DNA of 42,855 nucleotides, from contig CADBQY010000165.1 in NCBI GenBank assembly GCA_902796885.1, positions 1 through 42,855 on the forward strand, given 5' to 3'. The notes beneath the pieces were generated by a model, which ran no database searches, was not told the origin of the DNA, and saw only the letters and a program-made list of their open reading frames with translations. The translations under genes were made by a program, and so were the position numbers. This document shows, in pieces, positions 9,704 through 19,330 of the stretch. Position 1 is the first letter of the stretch. Each line of letters starts with the position of its first letter. This DNA comes from an uncultured Planctomycetota bacterium (lineage in GTDB: Bacteria; Planctomycetota; Planctomycetia; Pirellulales; Thermoguttaceae).

Positions 9704-12700
9704 TCACTTCAGTTTGAACGCGTCGCTGCTTTCGCCGCTGTTGAAGTCGTCCGGGGTCAGACCGGTCAGGTAGCGTTCTTCCTCTTCCTGAATCACGATG
9801 CGCGGGGTCACCATCATCATCAGGCTGGTCGTCTCGCGGCCGATACTCGTGTTCGAGAAGAGCCGTTTGATATAGGGGATCTTGCTCAGAATCGGAACGC
9901 CCGCTTCGCTGCGTCCTTCGCTCAGACGCTTGATACCCCCCATCAGGACCGTTCCGCCGTCCGGAACCTGCACCGTGGTGCTGACCGAGAAACTCGAGAC
10001 GACCGGCTGCTGAATCGTCGTGCCCGTGCTGATCAGCTCGGACGCCGTGCTGCTGTCCCGTTCATCGGTGACACTCGTCACGTCTTCGCTCCCCTTCGAC
10101 GAAGAGGTGCTGCTCGAGACGGTCGATTCGGTGCCGTCGAATTTGAACGTGCGGTCGCGATCAACAATCGTGCTGAAGAAGGGAACCAGCGTCATTCGGA
10201 CGTGGCGGCGGTCGCTCAGGACCGAGGCCTGAACCGTCATGAACTGACCTTCGTTGATCACGGTCGTCACCGGCTGGCGCGCCACCGCGAAATCTCCGAC
10301 GACCGGGATCACCGTGTAGACATACGGCACCTGAGTCTGGTCGGTGACCTGCGCGGTCTGGCCGTTGAACATCATCACCTTCGGCGCCTGCATCACGTTG
10401 GTGCGGCGGTCCGCCTCGGAGGCGCTCATGAAGAAGTAGGTGTCGATATCGCTGAGGATCGCGAAGCCAAGCTGCGCGCCGACCGAGGGGTCGTAGTTCC
10501 CGAACTGAGGAACCGCCATCCCGTAGCTATTCTGCGAGAAATCGATATTGAGCGATTCGGTGAACGGTTTACCGGTACCGGTCGCGGCGGTCGTGATCCC
10601 GTAGATACCCTTCCCGTCGGGCACCAGGCCGTCGCCGTCGTCGCGCGACGGGGCGTTTGTCTTGAACGTGGCGCCGAAGTTCACGCCGATCTGTTCGTAG
10701 TACTCGTCGCTGATCGAGATGTAGCGGACCTCAATGGCGATCTGCATATCCATCATCGAGCGGAGTTTTTCGAGCAGGTCTTTGATATCCTTGTGGTTCT
10801 CTTCGTTCTGGCGAACGATCAGGCTGCTGTTGAGCGAGAAATACTGCGGTTCGCCGACAACGTCCCACGAATCCGGATCGACCACGGCCGTGATCAGGCT
10901 GACCAGTTCGTCCGGGTCGTTCCCGCCGCCGGCGGCGCCGGTGAACGGGACGTTTCCGCCCGAAGCCTGGATCTGCGCCAAAATATTCGGCGAGACCATT
11001 GTCGAACCGGCGAAGGCGTTCGACTGCGGCATTCCGGGAATCGTATCGACGACCGACTTCGATCCGGACATCCGGCGTGCGTTGTTATAGGCGCGGTCGA
11101 ACGACGACTGCATATCCATCGGATTGTTCACCTGGTTGAAGTTCGGAATGTTCATCGTCAGGTCGCCGACGTAGTAGACGCGTGTGTAAATTTCGCCGCC
11201 GCGCTGCGACTTGTCGGTGATTTTCAGGACCTCGTCCCCGACCACATAGGTCAGGTCATACGGAGCGAGGATATGCTTCAAGTAATTCTTCAGCGTGATA
11301 TTCGGCAATTTCGTCTCGACCGGCGTGTCCGAGGTGATATCGGCCTGCGAGAGAGCCGCTTCGTCGATGATGATATTGATCTGCATCGTGTCGCGAACGT
11401 AGTCGAGAACGCTGGCCAGCGGCATCGGCTGATCGAACGGAAGAGTGATCCGCGTGTCGAGTTTCGAGAGAATCTCCAGATCGGCTTCCGAGCGGTCGCT
11501 CACCGTTTCGAATCCTTTCCGATTCTTCGCCACGTCCCATCGTTTGCCAAAGGAGAGCGGATTCTCGTCGGTCACCGTAATCACCGAAGCGTCTTCGACG
11601 TCGTTGAACGCGTTGAGGATCCCATCGGCACGGTTCCGTTTGAGGTTGTCGTTGAACGCCGCCTGTCTCTTGAGCCGGGTCCACTCGACCAACTGAATCG
11701 CGGCGGTACTGTCGTGCGAATAATCTTTGCACTTCTTGGCCAGGATCATCGCCTCGTCGTATTTGCCGTCTTCCACGAGGCGGTTCACCTTCTCGATGTC
11801 TTCGGCGAGACGGTTTTCGATCTGAATCCGTTCTTCGCGTTCCTGCCGAAGCTTCTCGTCGACTTCGCGGTTCTGGTTGTCCAGAGCGATCATCGGACCG
11901 TGGACATCGGCGAACTTCTTCGTATCGGCGGTCGCCATCCCGACCGAGTAGAGGAAGTTGTTTTTGATCGCGTCGTTAATGTTCGCCCCTTCGATCTCCG
12001 ATTTCAGCTGTTCGAGCATGGCGATCGCCTCATCGGGATCTGTGTTGCGAACCTGATAGGTCTTGACGATATACGCGGCAATTTCGGCCTGGATGTTCTG
12101 CGGCGGCTGATTGAAGTTGACGCCGGTTTGCGAGACCGCCGTCTCTTCGGCCTGGCCGAGCGGGTTGGTCAGATCGGCAATGGCGTCGGTGATCTCCTTG
12201 ACCGTGGCGGTGTCGAGTTCGCTTTCGTAGCGGAGCGCGTCACGGTAATTCGTCAGCGCGGCTTCGCGGTTTCCGGCGCGCAGGGCGTTTGCGGCTTCCT
12301 GCGCGTAGAGATAGCCGTGGCTTTGATTCGGAACGGCGGGATTCAGTTCGAATCCCTCGACCTGCCGAATTCCGCTCGTCGCGGTCGCGCTCCCCTCAAA
12401 CGAGGTCGAAGCGATCGCCCCGGCGTCGTCGCGGGAGGCGGCGATGTCGGCGAGGAGTCGATTCGGGGAATCGGCAGTAAACGCGTTTTCGGGAATCTCC
12501 ATCGCGATCAGGTTCCGGGCGATTTCCTCAGCCTCGTCGGCCTTTCCGCGATTGAACAGGGCGCGCGCCTCCTCCGTTGCCTTTTCGATCTGTTCGACTC
12601 GGCGCTGCGCGACCGCCGACATTCCGGTCATCGCCTGTTCCTGAGGAGCGGAAGCTTTCCGAATCGACTCGGCCGTCACGCGGTCTTTCGCGATCCGTTC

Positions 12701-13216
12701 GCGGATTGAATCGGGATCCATCCGCTTTTCGATCGCTTCGGTGTCGGTCGCGACCCCCAAATTCACCGCGGCGGTCACAAGTGCTTCGGCCTCGGTAAAC
12801 GAACGGCATCGCCGCAAGGCGTCGGCCTGGTTCAGGTAACTGCGCGCCATGTCCTGCCGAACCGACTCGGTCATCCCTTCCGATTTCGCCCGGCTGTCGG
12901 CGTGTTTAAATTCGTCGATCAGCGCCCGGACGTAATCGGGCCGGTCGCACCCGCGGCCGTAGACGCACCCCAGCGCTTCGGCGTCCTTGACATAACGCTC
13001 GGCCGAGGGAACGTCTTTTCCCATCAACGCCAAACGCGCTTTTAAGAGGAGCGCCTGATTCTGCCTAAGAGAATCGGACGGCTGCGTCTGCGCGACGGCC
13101 GCGACCGGTTCCTGCGCCGAAAGAATGGAAATCCTTTCCGTCTGCGGTACGAGCGCGACGATAAGTCCGAGCGCGAGGGCCGCCATTCCTAATTCGGTTT
13201 TTCTAGTCGGTTTCAA
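9704..13216 (-). CDS. Type II/III secretion-type secretin with long N-terminal region
   Basis: A 1,170-residue protein. The start is TTG at 13216, supported by AAGGAG at 13224-13229 with a 7-nt spacer. A signal peptide covers roughly residues 1-35. Residues 45-590 are helical, with TPR-like and coiled-coil stretches (KLRQEREERIQIENRL). An STN/secretin N-domain lies near residues 592-690 (FDQPMPLASVLDYVRDTMQI). The C-terminal secretin barrel covers about 840-1150 and ends with VPDGGTVLMGGI and the family signature GVPILSKIPYIKRLFSN. Secretins form outer-membrane gated pores for type II secretion or type IV pili. No other secretion gene is adjacent. It is about twice the usual GspD length, and the extra sequence is N-terminal. 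Confidence 0.9.
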   Translation of the reverse strand: MKPTRKTELGMAALALGLIVALVPQTERISILSAQEPVAAVAQTQPSDSLRQNQALLLKARLALMGKDVPSAERYVKDAEALGCVYGRGCDRPDYVRALIDEFKHADSRAKSEGMTESVRQDMARSYLNQADALRRCRSFTEAEALVTAAVNLGVATDTEAIEKRMDPDSIRERIAKDRVTAESIRKASAPQEQAMTGMSAVAQRRVEQIEKATEEARALFNRGKADEAEEIARNLIAMEIPENAFTADSPNRLLADIAASRDDAGAIASTSFEGSATATSGIRQVEGFELNPAVPNQSHGYLYAQEAANALRAGNREAALTNYRDALRYESELDTATVKEITDAIADLTNPLGQAEETAVSQTGVNFNQPPQNIQAEIAAYIVKTYQVRNTDPDEAIAMLEQLKSEIEGANINDAIKNNFLYSVGMATADTKKFADVHGPMIALDNQNREVDEKLRQEREERIQIENRLAEDIEKVNRLVEDGKYDEAMILAKKCKDYSHDSTAAIQLVEWTRLKRQAAFNDNLKRNRADGILNAFNDVEDASVITVTDENPLSFGKRWDVAKNRKGFETVSDRSEADLEILSKLDTRITLPFDQPMPLASVLDYVRDTMQINIIIDEAALSQADITSDTPVETKLPNITLKNYLKHILAPYDLTYVVGDEVLKITDKSQRGGEIYTRVYYVGDLTMNIPNFNQVNNPMDMQSSFDRAYNNARRMSGSKSVVDTIPGMPQSNAFAGSTMVSPNILAQIQASGGNVPFTGAAGGGNDPDELVSLITAVVDPDSWDVVGEPQYFSLNSSLIVRQNEENHKDIKDLLEKLRSMMDMQIAIEVRYISISDEYYEQIGVNFGATFKTNAPSRDDGDGLVPDGKGIYGITTAATGTGKPFTESLNIDFSQNSYGMAVPQFGNYDPSVGAQLGFAILSDIDTYFFMSASEADRRTNVMQAPKVMMFNGQTAQVTDQTQVPYVYTVIPVVGDFAVARQPVTTVINEGQFMTVQASVLSDRRHVRMTLVPFFSTIVDRDRTFKFDGTESTVSSSTSSSKGSEDVTSVTDERDSSTASELISTGTTIQQPVVSSFSVSTTVQVPDGGTVLMGGIKRLSEGRSEAGVPILSKIPYIKRLFSNTSIGRETTSLMMMVTPRIVIQEEEERYLTGLTPDDFNSGESSDAFKLK

Positions 13217-13743
13217 AACGACACTCCTTTTTCCTATAAACTTCCATGTTTTAACCTGAATTCACCGGCTCGCGACGGCCGTGAATTCTGCCGGACCATT
13301 CGCCGCGCCCGCCAGCCGTTCTTGACCGTCCCGTTTCGGTACGGACGAACGACCGCGCAAAGCCTAAGACAGCTTTGTCCGTCATATCTTAAAATCGTTC
13401 CTTCCCAATAAGAACATTAGAAAAAAACTGATACAACCGATAAAAAGGTTTTTTTTCTTAAAATCGGATTAATCAGAAGAATCGGAACGACCGACAAACT
13501 TAACTTATTTCTCTCATATTATCAACAGAGATAATCTCCCCGTTATCCGGACCGGCTTATCTTCCTCAGACAGAGAATATGCGCAAAATGCGCAGTTTAA
13601 GCGGAGTCGCGCTTGTCCCTTGAAAATTATGAGGAGAAACGATAGAATTGACTCGTTCGGCGCCGGTGCCGAACGTTTGTCTCCTGCTGTCATCGAGCGG
13701 GACGCGCCAGACGCCCGCAGAAAACCGAAAGACCCTCCTGACT
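13217..13743. other. Divergent intergenic region, AT-rich
   Basis: This region separates the secretin (-) from recR (+). Bases 13380-13560 are clearly more AT-rich than the surroundings. An exact 10-bp direct repeat CTTAAAATCG lies at 13388-13397 and 13457-13466. Between the copies, an A-rich arm (13419-13428) can pair with a T-rich arm (13448-13458). The recR promoter lies at the right edge. No gene was recognised. Confidence 0.6.
13620..13648 (+). promoter_or_regulatory. Sigma-70 type promoter for recR-rpoN
   Basis: TTGAAA (13620-13625), a 17-bp spacer and TAGAAT (13643-13648) match the housekeeping consensus at 10 of 12 positions with ideal spacing. The recR ATG lies about 95 nt downstream. 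The call rests on sequence match only. Confidence 0.65.
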
Positions 13744-14343
13744 ATGAGCGAAATTACCGAATCGGTCACGAAGATGATGAAAGAGCTTGAAAAGCTCCCC
13801 GGTATTGGGAAGAAATCGTCGGAACGGCTCACCTATCACATATTAAAGATGTCAAAAGAGGACGCGTTGGAACTTTGCGACTCGATCCGCACGGTCAAAG
13901 AGCGCGTCCGTTATTGCGAGGAATGCTATAATCTCTCCGAAGAACCGCTCTGCGACGTCTGTCGCGATCACGGACGGGACCGCAGCGTGATCTGCGTTGT
14001 CGAGCAGCCGCGCGACCTGATCTCAATCGAACAGACCGGTTGTTATCGCGGTCTCTACCATGTTCTCTTAGGCCGAATCTCCCCGTTGGACGGGGTCACC
14101 GCCGACCAGTTGACCATCGACACTCTCGTTGCGCGAGTGCAGAAAGGAAACGTCAAAGAGCTGATCATGGCGACCAACCCGACGGTCGAGGGGGACGGAA
14201 CCGCCCTCTATATCAGCGGACGTCTCCAGGGGCTTCCGGTCAAAATCACGCGCCTGGCACGCGGAATCACCACCGGGAGCACCCTCGAATTCGCGAATAA
14301 GGAAATGCTCTCCGACGCCATCAAGGGGCGTCAAAACTTTTAA
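13744..14343 (+). CDS. recR: Recombination mediator protein RecR
   Basis: RecR works with RecF and RecO to load RecA on gapped DNA. The 199-residue length is normal. Visible are the N-terminal helix-hairpin-helix LPGIGKKSSERLTYHIL, the four-cysteine zinc motif (CEECYNLSEEPLCDVC) and the Toprim domain, starting ICVVEQPRDLISIEQTG and including ATNPTVEGDGTALYI. The ATG at 13744 is chosen because the upstream in-frame extension is not RecR-like; no clear Shine-Dalgarno precedes it. rpoN starts 15 nt downstream and is probably cotranscribed. Confidence 0.95.
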   Translation: MSEITESVTKMMKELEKLPGIGKKSSERLTYHILKMSKEDALELCDSIRTVKERVRYCEECYNLSEEPLCDVCRDHGRDRSVICVVEQPRDLISIEQTGCYRGLYHVLLGRISPLDGVTADQLTIDTLVARVQKGNVKELIMATNPTVEGDGTALYISGRLQGLPVKITRLARGITTGSTLEFANKEMLSDAIKGRQNF

Positions 14344-14358
14344 GAGGCGCTCCCGACG

Positions 14359-15831
14359 ATGAATATGCGGATTTCTCTGGGACAAACGCAAAGTCAGCAG
14401 CAAAAGCAGATTCTGACCCAGCGGATGATTCAATCGATGGAGCTTCTCCAGCTTCCGGTTCAGCAGCTGGAACAACGGATCAAAGCCGAGGCCGACACGA
14501 ATCTCGTCCTGGAAATCAACGACGACACCGCCGAGTTCGACTCCGAATCGTTTGATGAGGGAAATTCGCCGCCGTCCGAATCGGATCTGCTTTCACGAAA
14601 CGAGAAAAACGCGGGAGAAGAGGACTTCCAGCTTGTCAACGACTTTGCCGAGACCTACGCCGACACCATCGACGAGGCGCCCGTCCGTTCGCAAAACTGG
14701 CTTGAAGAAGCCGCTCAGCGCCACCAAGATCTGATCAGCAACATCGCGTCGCGGGGCGAGACGCTCGAAGAACACCTTCTTGACCAACTCCCGTGGTTCG
14801 ATCTGACCGACCGTCAGAAAGAGGCGTGCGAAATGATCATCGGAAATCTCGACCGCAACGGTCTGCTGAAAGCGCCGCTCGAAGAGCTTTGGGGGCAGAA
14901 CGCCGACGACTCCGAAAAAGAGGTTTGGAAGAAAGCTTTACAGACCGTTCAAGCAATGGACCCCGCGGGAGTCGGCGCGCGCTCGGCCGCCGAGGCGCTC
15001 CTTCTTCAGGTGACCGACGAAACCCCTCACCGCGAGATTGTCCGTCTGATTTTGGAACGTCACTTTGACGATTGGATTCACAATCATATCCCGCTCATCA
15101 GCAAAAAGACCGGCTACACCACCGAAGAGATCGAAGAGGGGATCCGCGAAATTCTCAAGCTCAACCCCTATCCGGGGAGCGATTTTGACGAAGTGACCGA
15201 GCCGACCGTTACTCCCGACCTCTTTGTCCGAAGGGGGGAGGACGGCCGATGGGACGTCGACATCAACGAAGGGAATCAGATCCGGCTCGGAATCAATTCC
15301 GAATACAAGGCGATGCTCAAAGAAAGAGAAGTCGACCGCGACACCAAAGACCGTCTTCGGAAAGATATCGGCCGAGCGCAGTGGTTCATCGAGGCCCTCC
15401 GTCAACGGAAAATGACCCTCCTTCGGGTCGGTCAGGCGATCGTGCGGCATCAAAACGACTTCTTCGAAAGGGGGCCAAAACACCTTCGTCCTCTCAAGAT
15501 GCAGCAGATCGCCGACGAACTCGGCATCCATATCGCCACCGTCTCGCGGGCTTGCAATGACAAATGGCTCGAGGCGCCGACGGGGCTTTATCCCTTAAAG
15601 TCTTTCTTTTCGGGGGCGGTCAAGTCCGAATCGGACGAACTCTCGTCCCGTTCGGTCAAAAACAGAATCAAAGAGATGATCGACGGCGAAGACAAAAAGG
15701 CGCCCCTTTCCGACGAAGAGATCGCGTCCCGGCTCAAATCCCAGGGGGCCGAAGTTTCGCGCCGAACCGTCGCGAAGTACCGCGACGAACTGAAAATACC
15801 GAGTAGCCGCCAGCGGAAAGACTGGTTCTAA
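14359..15831 (+). CDS. rpoN: RNA polymerase sigma-54 factor
   Basis: Sigma-54 recognises -24/-12 promoters and needs an AAA+ activator to open DNA. All regions are present: the Gln/Leu-rich activator-binding region I at the N-terminus (LGQTQSQQQKQILTQRMIQS), an acidic linker, the core-binding domain, a helix-turn-helix near MQQIADELGIHIATVSRA, and the RpoN box near the C-terminus (RRTVAKYRDELKIPSS). The length of 490 residues is normal. Its stop overlaps the stop of the convergent LEPR/PKD gene. A candidate partner activator is encoded at 39453. Confidence 0.97.
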   Translation: MNMRISLGQTQSQQQKQILTQRMIQSMELLQLPVQQLEQRIKAEADTNLVLEINDDTAEFDSESFDEGNSPPSESDLLSRNEKNAGEEDFQLVNDFAETYADTIDEAPVRSQNWLEEAAQRHQDLISNIASRGETLEEHLLDQLPWFDLTDRQKEACEMIIGNLDRNGLLKAPLEELWGQNADDSEKEVWKKALQTVQAMDPAGVGARSAAEALLLQVTDETPHREIVRLILERHFDDWIHNHIPLISKKTGYTTEEIEEGIREILKLNPYPGSDFDEVTEPTVTPDLFVRRGEDGRWDVDINEGNQIRLGINSEYKAMLKEREVDRDTKDRLRKDIGRAQWFIEALRQRKMTLLRVGQAIVRHQNDFFERGPKHLRPLKMQQIADELGIHIATVSRACNDKWLEAPTGLYPLKSFFSGAVKSESDELSSRSVKNRIKEMIDGEDKKAPLSDEEIASRLKSQGAEVSRRTVAKYRDELKIPSSRQRKDWF

Positions 15832-17054
15832 CCGATCCTCACGAACGAGCCGGTTTCCCCCGCGGTGTTTGTAACGCGTACCGCCGGAACCGCCTCCCCG
15901 CCGCTTTCATACACGTGAGACGCCGAAAGCGTGTTCGAGAGACACGTAAACTCTTCGACCGTTCCGTCCCCCCAGTCGATTTCCCAGAACGCGCCGGCTT
16001 CCCCGGCGGCGTCGGTGTAACAAACATCGGCCAGAACCACGCGCCCGCCGGCGAACGACGAAAGGGCGCCTGTAACCGAAGGCGCGACGGGAAGGCGCGT
16101 CACGCGAACGTCGGCCGGAAGACTCAAATTCCCCGCCGCGTCACCGACCACAAGCGAGACGACCGCACTGTTTTTCGTATAGCGCAACTTATTGGAAGAA
16201 AACCAGAGCTCTTCGCCGCGGGCGTCGGCCTCGCCCCCCGACGTATACCCCCAAAGCCACGAACTGATCGCGCGGCTGCCGGTTGCGTACGACCCGGCGC
16301 CGGAAAGGAAAAACTTGCATCCGTCCTGAACCGTCACCTCGTTCGGCGCGGCGAGCGCCACCAGGTTCGAAACGGTCTTCGGTTCGACGGCGGCGGCGTA
16401 GCCGGACGGCTCGACCGTCCAGTCTTCGCCGCAATCGGCGGCGAAATCGACTTGGATCGTCGCCGGCCTGACCAATTCGGGATTGACGTTCAGCCGGAGC
16501 GCGGCCAGGTCGATTCCCTTCCCGACGGTGTCGGCGCCGCCGGTCCAGTCTCCGGAAAGGGAAAGGTCAAACCAGACCGCCTTCAGGTACCACGCGCCGG
16601 CCACGGGCGCCTCTTCGCCGCCGGCATAGAGATAGAACGCCCAGGAGCCGTTCGAAATCAGATTCGTCGTAAAAAGAGGAACGACGGTCATATCGGGAAC
16701 CGTGTCAAGCGAGGCGTCGCCGATCTGAAACCCCGCCTTCGCGGGATCGAACCGGGAGACCGAGAGGGTCGCAAGTCCCGTCTCCTGGATCCCGATGTAA
16801 AGCGAAAGAGTTCCAAAATCGGAAGCAACCGCCCGCGAAGTGGAAAGATGAACCGATAAATCGGCGTACCCCGCCCCCGAAACCGGCTTCTCTCCGACCC
16901 CGGTCAGCGAAACGGCCCCCTCGTCGGCCGTCGGCAAAGGAGCCGCAAACGCGATCGGCTCGGAATGAGCCGACGCGTCAAGCGCCGCGCCGGCGGCGAC
17001 CGCCAGAAGTTCACGCGGTTCGAGGATCTCAACCGTAAAACGCGCTCTTTTCAT
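15828..17054 (-). CDS. Secreted LEPR-motif protein with C-terminal PKD domain
   Basis: About 408 residues. The N-terminus carries FTVEILEPRELLAV, the LEPR-type motif common at the start of large planctomycete exported proteins, followed by a small-residue stretch. The middle is beta-rich with no recognised catalytic motif. The C-terminus is a PKD-like domain (EIDWGDGTVEEF, then ASHVYESGG). A surface or periplasmic binding or structural role is inferred. The ATG at 17054 is preferred over 17060 because GGAG sits 6 nt before it and immediately abuts the other. The last codons overlap rpoN tail-to-tail by 4 nt. It lies 93 nt downstream of ribBA on the same strand. Confidence 0.8.
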   Translation of the reverse strand: MKRARFTVEILEPRELLAVAAGAALDASAHSEPIAFAAPLPTADEGAVSLTGVGEKPVSGAGYADLSVHLSTSRAVASDFGTLSLYIGIQETGLATLSVSRFDPAKAGFQIGDASLDTVPDMTVVPLFTTNLISNGSWAFYLYAGGEEAPVAGAWYLKAVWFDLSLSGDWTGGADTVGKGIDLAALRLNVNPELVRPATIQVDFAADCGEDWTVEPSGYAAAVEPKTVSNLVALAAPNEVTVQDGCKFFLSGAGSYATGSRAISSWLWGYTSGGEADARGEELWFSSNKLRYTKNSAVVSLVVGDAAGNLSLPADVRVTRLPVAPSVTGALSSFAGGRVVLADVCYTDAAGEAGAFWEIDWGDGTVEEFTCLSNTLSASHVYESGGEAVPAVRVTNTAGETGSFVRIG

Positions 17055-17147
17055 CGTCATCTCCGAATAGGTCAGCGGGAAATTGTAAAATGGAACGGGA
17101 GATTCTAAAGGACGTCGTCCCCCTCGCGGAAAAGAAACGCCGGTATT

Positions 17148-18362
17148 TCAGATCTCCGCCGGGAACGTGTGTTCCATCTTGTCCCGTTTGGTTTCAATGT
17201 AACAGCGGTTATACTCATTGACCGGGCAGATGATCGGAACCTGCTCGACCACGGTCAATCCGAACCCTTCGTAAATGAAGGCGTCGGTCTTTTTGGGATT
17301 ATTCGTCATGAGGCGGATATTATGCAACCCCAGGTCTTGCAGAATCTGAATCCCAACGCCGTAGTCGCGCAGATCGACCCCGTGCCCGAGCGCCAGATTG
17401 GCGTCGACCGTATCGAGTCCGCCGTCTTGGAGGGCGTACGCCTTAATCTTTTCGGTCAGTCCGATCCCGCGTCCCTCTTGGGGAAGGTAGACCAACACGC
17501 CGACGCCCTCTTTTCCGATCATGGCCAGCGACTTGTGAAGCTGGTCGCCGCAGTCGCACCTGAGCGACGCAATCAAATCCCCCGTAAAACAGGAAGAATG
17601 GAGGCGAACAAGCGGCGCTTTCTCCTTTGAAGGATCGCCGTAGACAACGGCGACCGGATCGCCTTCCTCGTACTTGATTTTATACGCATAGATCCGCGCC
17701 GGACCGTATTTGGTCGGTAGGTTCGCCTCGGCCACTCGTTCGACGATCCGCTCGCGCTGGCGGCGGTATTTAATCAGATCTTCGATCGTGATGATCTGAA
17801 GGTTATGCTTTTCGGCCAGCGCCATCAGCTGTTCGGTGTTGGCGCGATTTCCGGTCTCGTTGAGAATTTCGCACAGAACCCCGCAGGGGCGAAGCCCAGC
17901 CAGGCGGGTCAGGTCGATCACAGCCTCGGTATGCCCGGCGCGGCGGAGAACCCCGCCCTCTTTCGCTTTGAGGGGGAAGAGATGGCCGGGACGGACAAAG
18001 TCGCTCGGCTTACTGTTCGGATCGGCCAGCGCAAGGATCGTCGCGGTTTTTTCCTGGGCGGTGATTCCGGTACGGCACGAAACATGGTCGACCGGCACGG
18101 TAAACGCCGTCTGAAGGGGAGCCGTGTTGTCCTGAACCATCTGGCTCAGGTCAAGGCGACGGCATGTCTCGGGGAGGAGGGGCATACAGACCTGGCCCCG
18201 TCCGTTTTTCAGCATGAAGTTGATCCCCTCGACCGTGGCCAGCTCGGCGGCGCAGACAAAGTCGCCTTCGTTTTCGCGGTTCTCGTCATCCATCACAATG
18301 ACCAATTCGCCGGCTCTAATGGCCTTCACCGCTTCTTCAATCGTCGAAAGACGCTTTGTCAT
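17148..18362 (-). CDS. ribBA: Bifunctional RibBA: DHBP synthase / GTP cyclohydrolase II
   Basis: This enzyme supplies both starting branches of riboflavin synthesis. The N-terminal half makes 3,4-dihydroxy-2-butanone 4-phosphate from ribulose 5-phosphate; it shows the acidic DDENRENEGDF loop and RRAGHTEAVIDL. The C-terminal half opens the GTP ring; it shows the zinc-binding SSCFTGDLIASLRCDCGDQL with three Cys, and LPQEGRGIGLTEKI. The length of 404 residues is normal. It is the fifth gene of a minus-strand run that also holds ribH, so two riboflavin steps are co-located. No FMN riboswitch was noticed. Confidence 0.96.
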   Translation of the reverse strand: MTKRLSTIEEAVKAIRAGELVIVMDDENRENEGDFVCAAELATVEGINFMLKNGRGQVCMPLLPETCRRLDLSQMVQDNTAPLQTAFTVPVDHVSCRTGITAQEKTATILALADPNSKPSDFVRPGHLFPLKAKEGGVLRRAGHTEAVIDLTRLAGLRPCGVLCEILNETGNRANTEQLMALAEKHNLQIITIEDLIKYRRQRERIVERVAEANLPTKYGPARIYAYKIKYEEGDPVAVVYGDPSKEKAPLVRLHSSCFTGDLIASLRCDCGDQLHKSLAMIGKEGVGVLVYLPQEGRGIGLTEKIKAYALQDGGLDTVDANLALGHGVDLRDYGVGIQILQDLGLHNIRLMTNNPKKTDAFIYEGFGLTVVEQVPIICPVNEYNRCYIETKRDKMEHTFPAEI

Positions 18363-18380
18363 GAATCTCCTCTCAATCGT

Positions 18381-19313
18381 CTAATCTAAATTCTCAAACA
18401 TCGCGTCGACGAATTCGTCGGGGTTGAACGCGACAATATCGTCGGCCGACTCCCCCATTCCGACGTATCGGACGGGAAGCCCGACCTCTTTACGGATCGC
18501 CGCGACGGCGCCGCCGCGCGCGGTTCCGTCCAGTTTGGTCAGAAAAATTCCGCTGCACGCCGCCGACTCGGTAAACGCGCGGGCCTGACTCAGTCCGTTC
18601 TGTCCCATCGTGGCGTCGAGAACCAAAATCGACTCGTGCGGCGCGTCGGGAACCATCTTCTGAACGACCCGTTTGATCTTTTCGAGTTCGTTCATCAGAT
18701 TCCGATTCGTCTGGAGACGCCCGGCGGTATCGATAATACACAGCTCGGCGCCCGTCTCGAGGGCGCGGGCGACCGCCTTGTGGGCGACGCTGGCCGGATC
18801 GCTTCGGGGGGGGCCGACGACCAGATCGAGTCCCAGACGGTCGGCCCAGATTTTGAGCTGATCGACCGCCGCGGCACGAAAGGTGTCGGCGGCTCCCAGG
18901 ACGACCTTTTTCCCCTGCGACGAAAAAAGTTTTCCGAGCTTGGCGATGCTCGTCGTCTTGCCGCATCCGTTCACGCCGCAGACGAGCCAAATCGTCGGTC
19001 CGCTTTGAGCAAACCGCAGGGGAGCGTTATCCTGAGCCATCAGCGTCTTGAGTTTCCCCTTGACCGCCTCGATGATCGCGTCCCGTTCGACCACGCGGCC
19101 GCGAAACTCTTTTCTCACCTGGTCGGCGGCCTCCTGCGCCGTCGGAACCCCCATATCGGTCTTCACCAACACTTCGAAGAGTTCGTCGCAGAATGCGTCG
19201 TCGACCAGACGCCCCTCGGTTTTAAAAAGGTCGCGGACGTCGGTGTTCAGGATCGAAACGGTTTTGGCCAGGCCTTGTTTCAGCCCCGATTTGATTTTAC
19301 TGAAAAACCCCAT
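18381..19313 (-). CDS. ftsY: Signal recognition particle receptor FtsY
   Basis: FtsY is the membrane-associated SRP GTPase that receives ribosome-nascent chain complexes. The N domain is followed by the G domain with G1 GVNGCGKTTSIAKLG, DTFRAAAVDQL, DTAGRLQTN, TKLDGTARGG and the closing GMGESADDIVAFNPDEFV. At 310 residues it is the short form and lacks the acidic A domain of the E. coli protein. It lies 17 nt after nusB and 18 nt before ribBA. Confidence 0.96.
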   Translation of the reverse strand: MGFFSKIKSGLKQGLAKTVSILNTDVRDLFKTEGRLVDDAFCDELFEVLVKTDMGVPTAQEAADQVRKEFRGRVVERDAIIEAVKGKLKTLMAQDNAPLRFAQSGPTIWLVCGVNGCGKTTSIAKLGKLFSSQGKKVVLGAADTFRAAAVDQLKIWADRLGLDLVVGPPRSDPASVAHKAVARALETGAELCIIDTAGRLQTNRNLMNELEKIKRVVQKMVPDAPHESILVLDATMGQNGLSQARAFTESAACSGIFLTKLDGTARGGAVAAIRKEVGLPVRYVGMGESADDIVAFNPDEFVDAMFENLD

Positions 19314-19330
19314 TTTTTGAGCATCCCTCT

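Noticed and set aside
9612..9707. N-terminal extension of the KdsC-like protein
   Set aside because: It would be encoded through the secretin terminator and is not similar to the family.
10202..12709. 835-codon open frame on the plus strand opposite the secretin
   Set aside because: It is antisense to a clear secretin and its product is Arg/Asp/His/Val-rich with no recognisable domain, as expected for shadow frames in GC-rich DNA.
14254..14270. TGGCACG inside recR as a sigma-54 site
   Set aside because: No TTGC element follows at the right distance, and it is in coding sequence.
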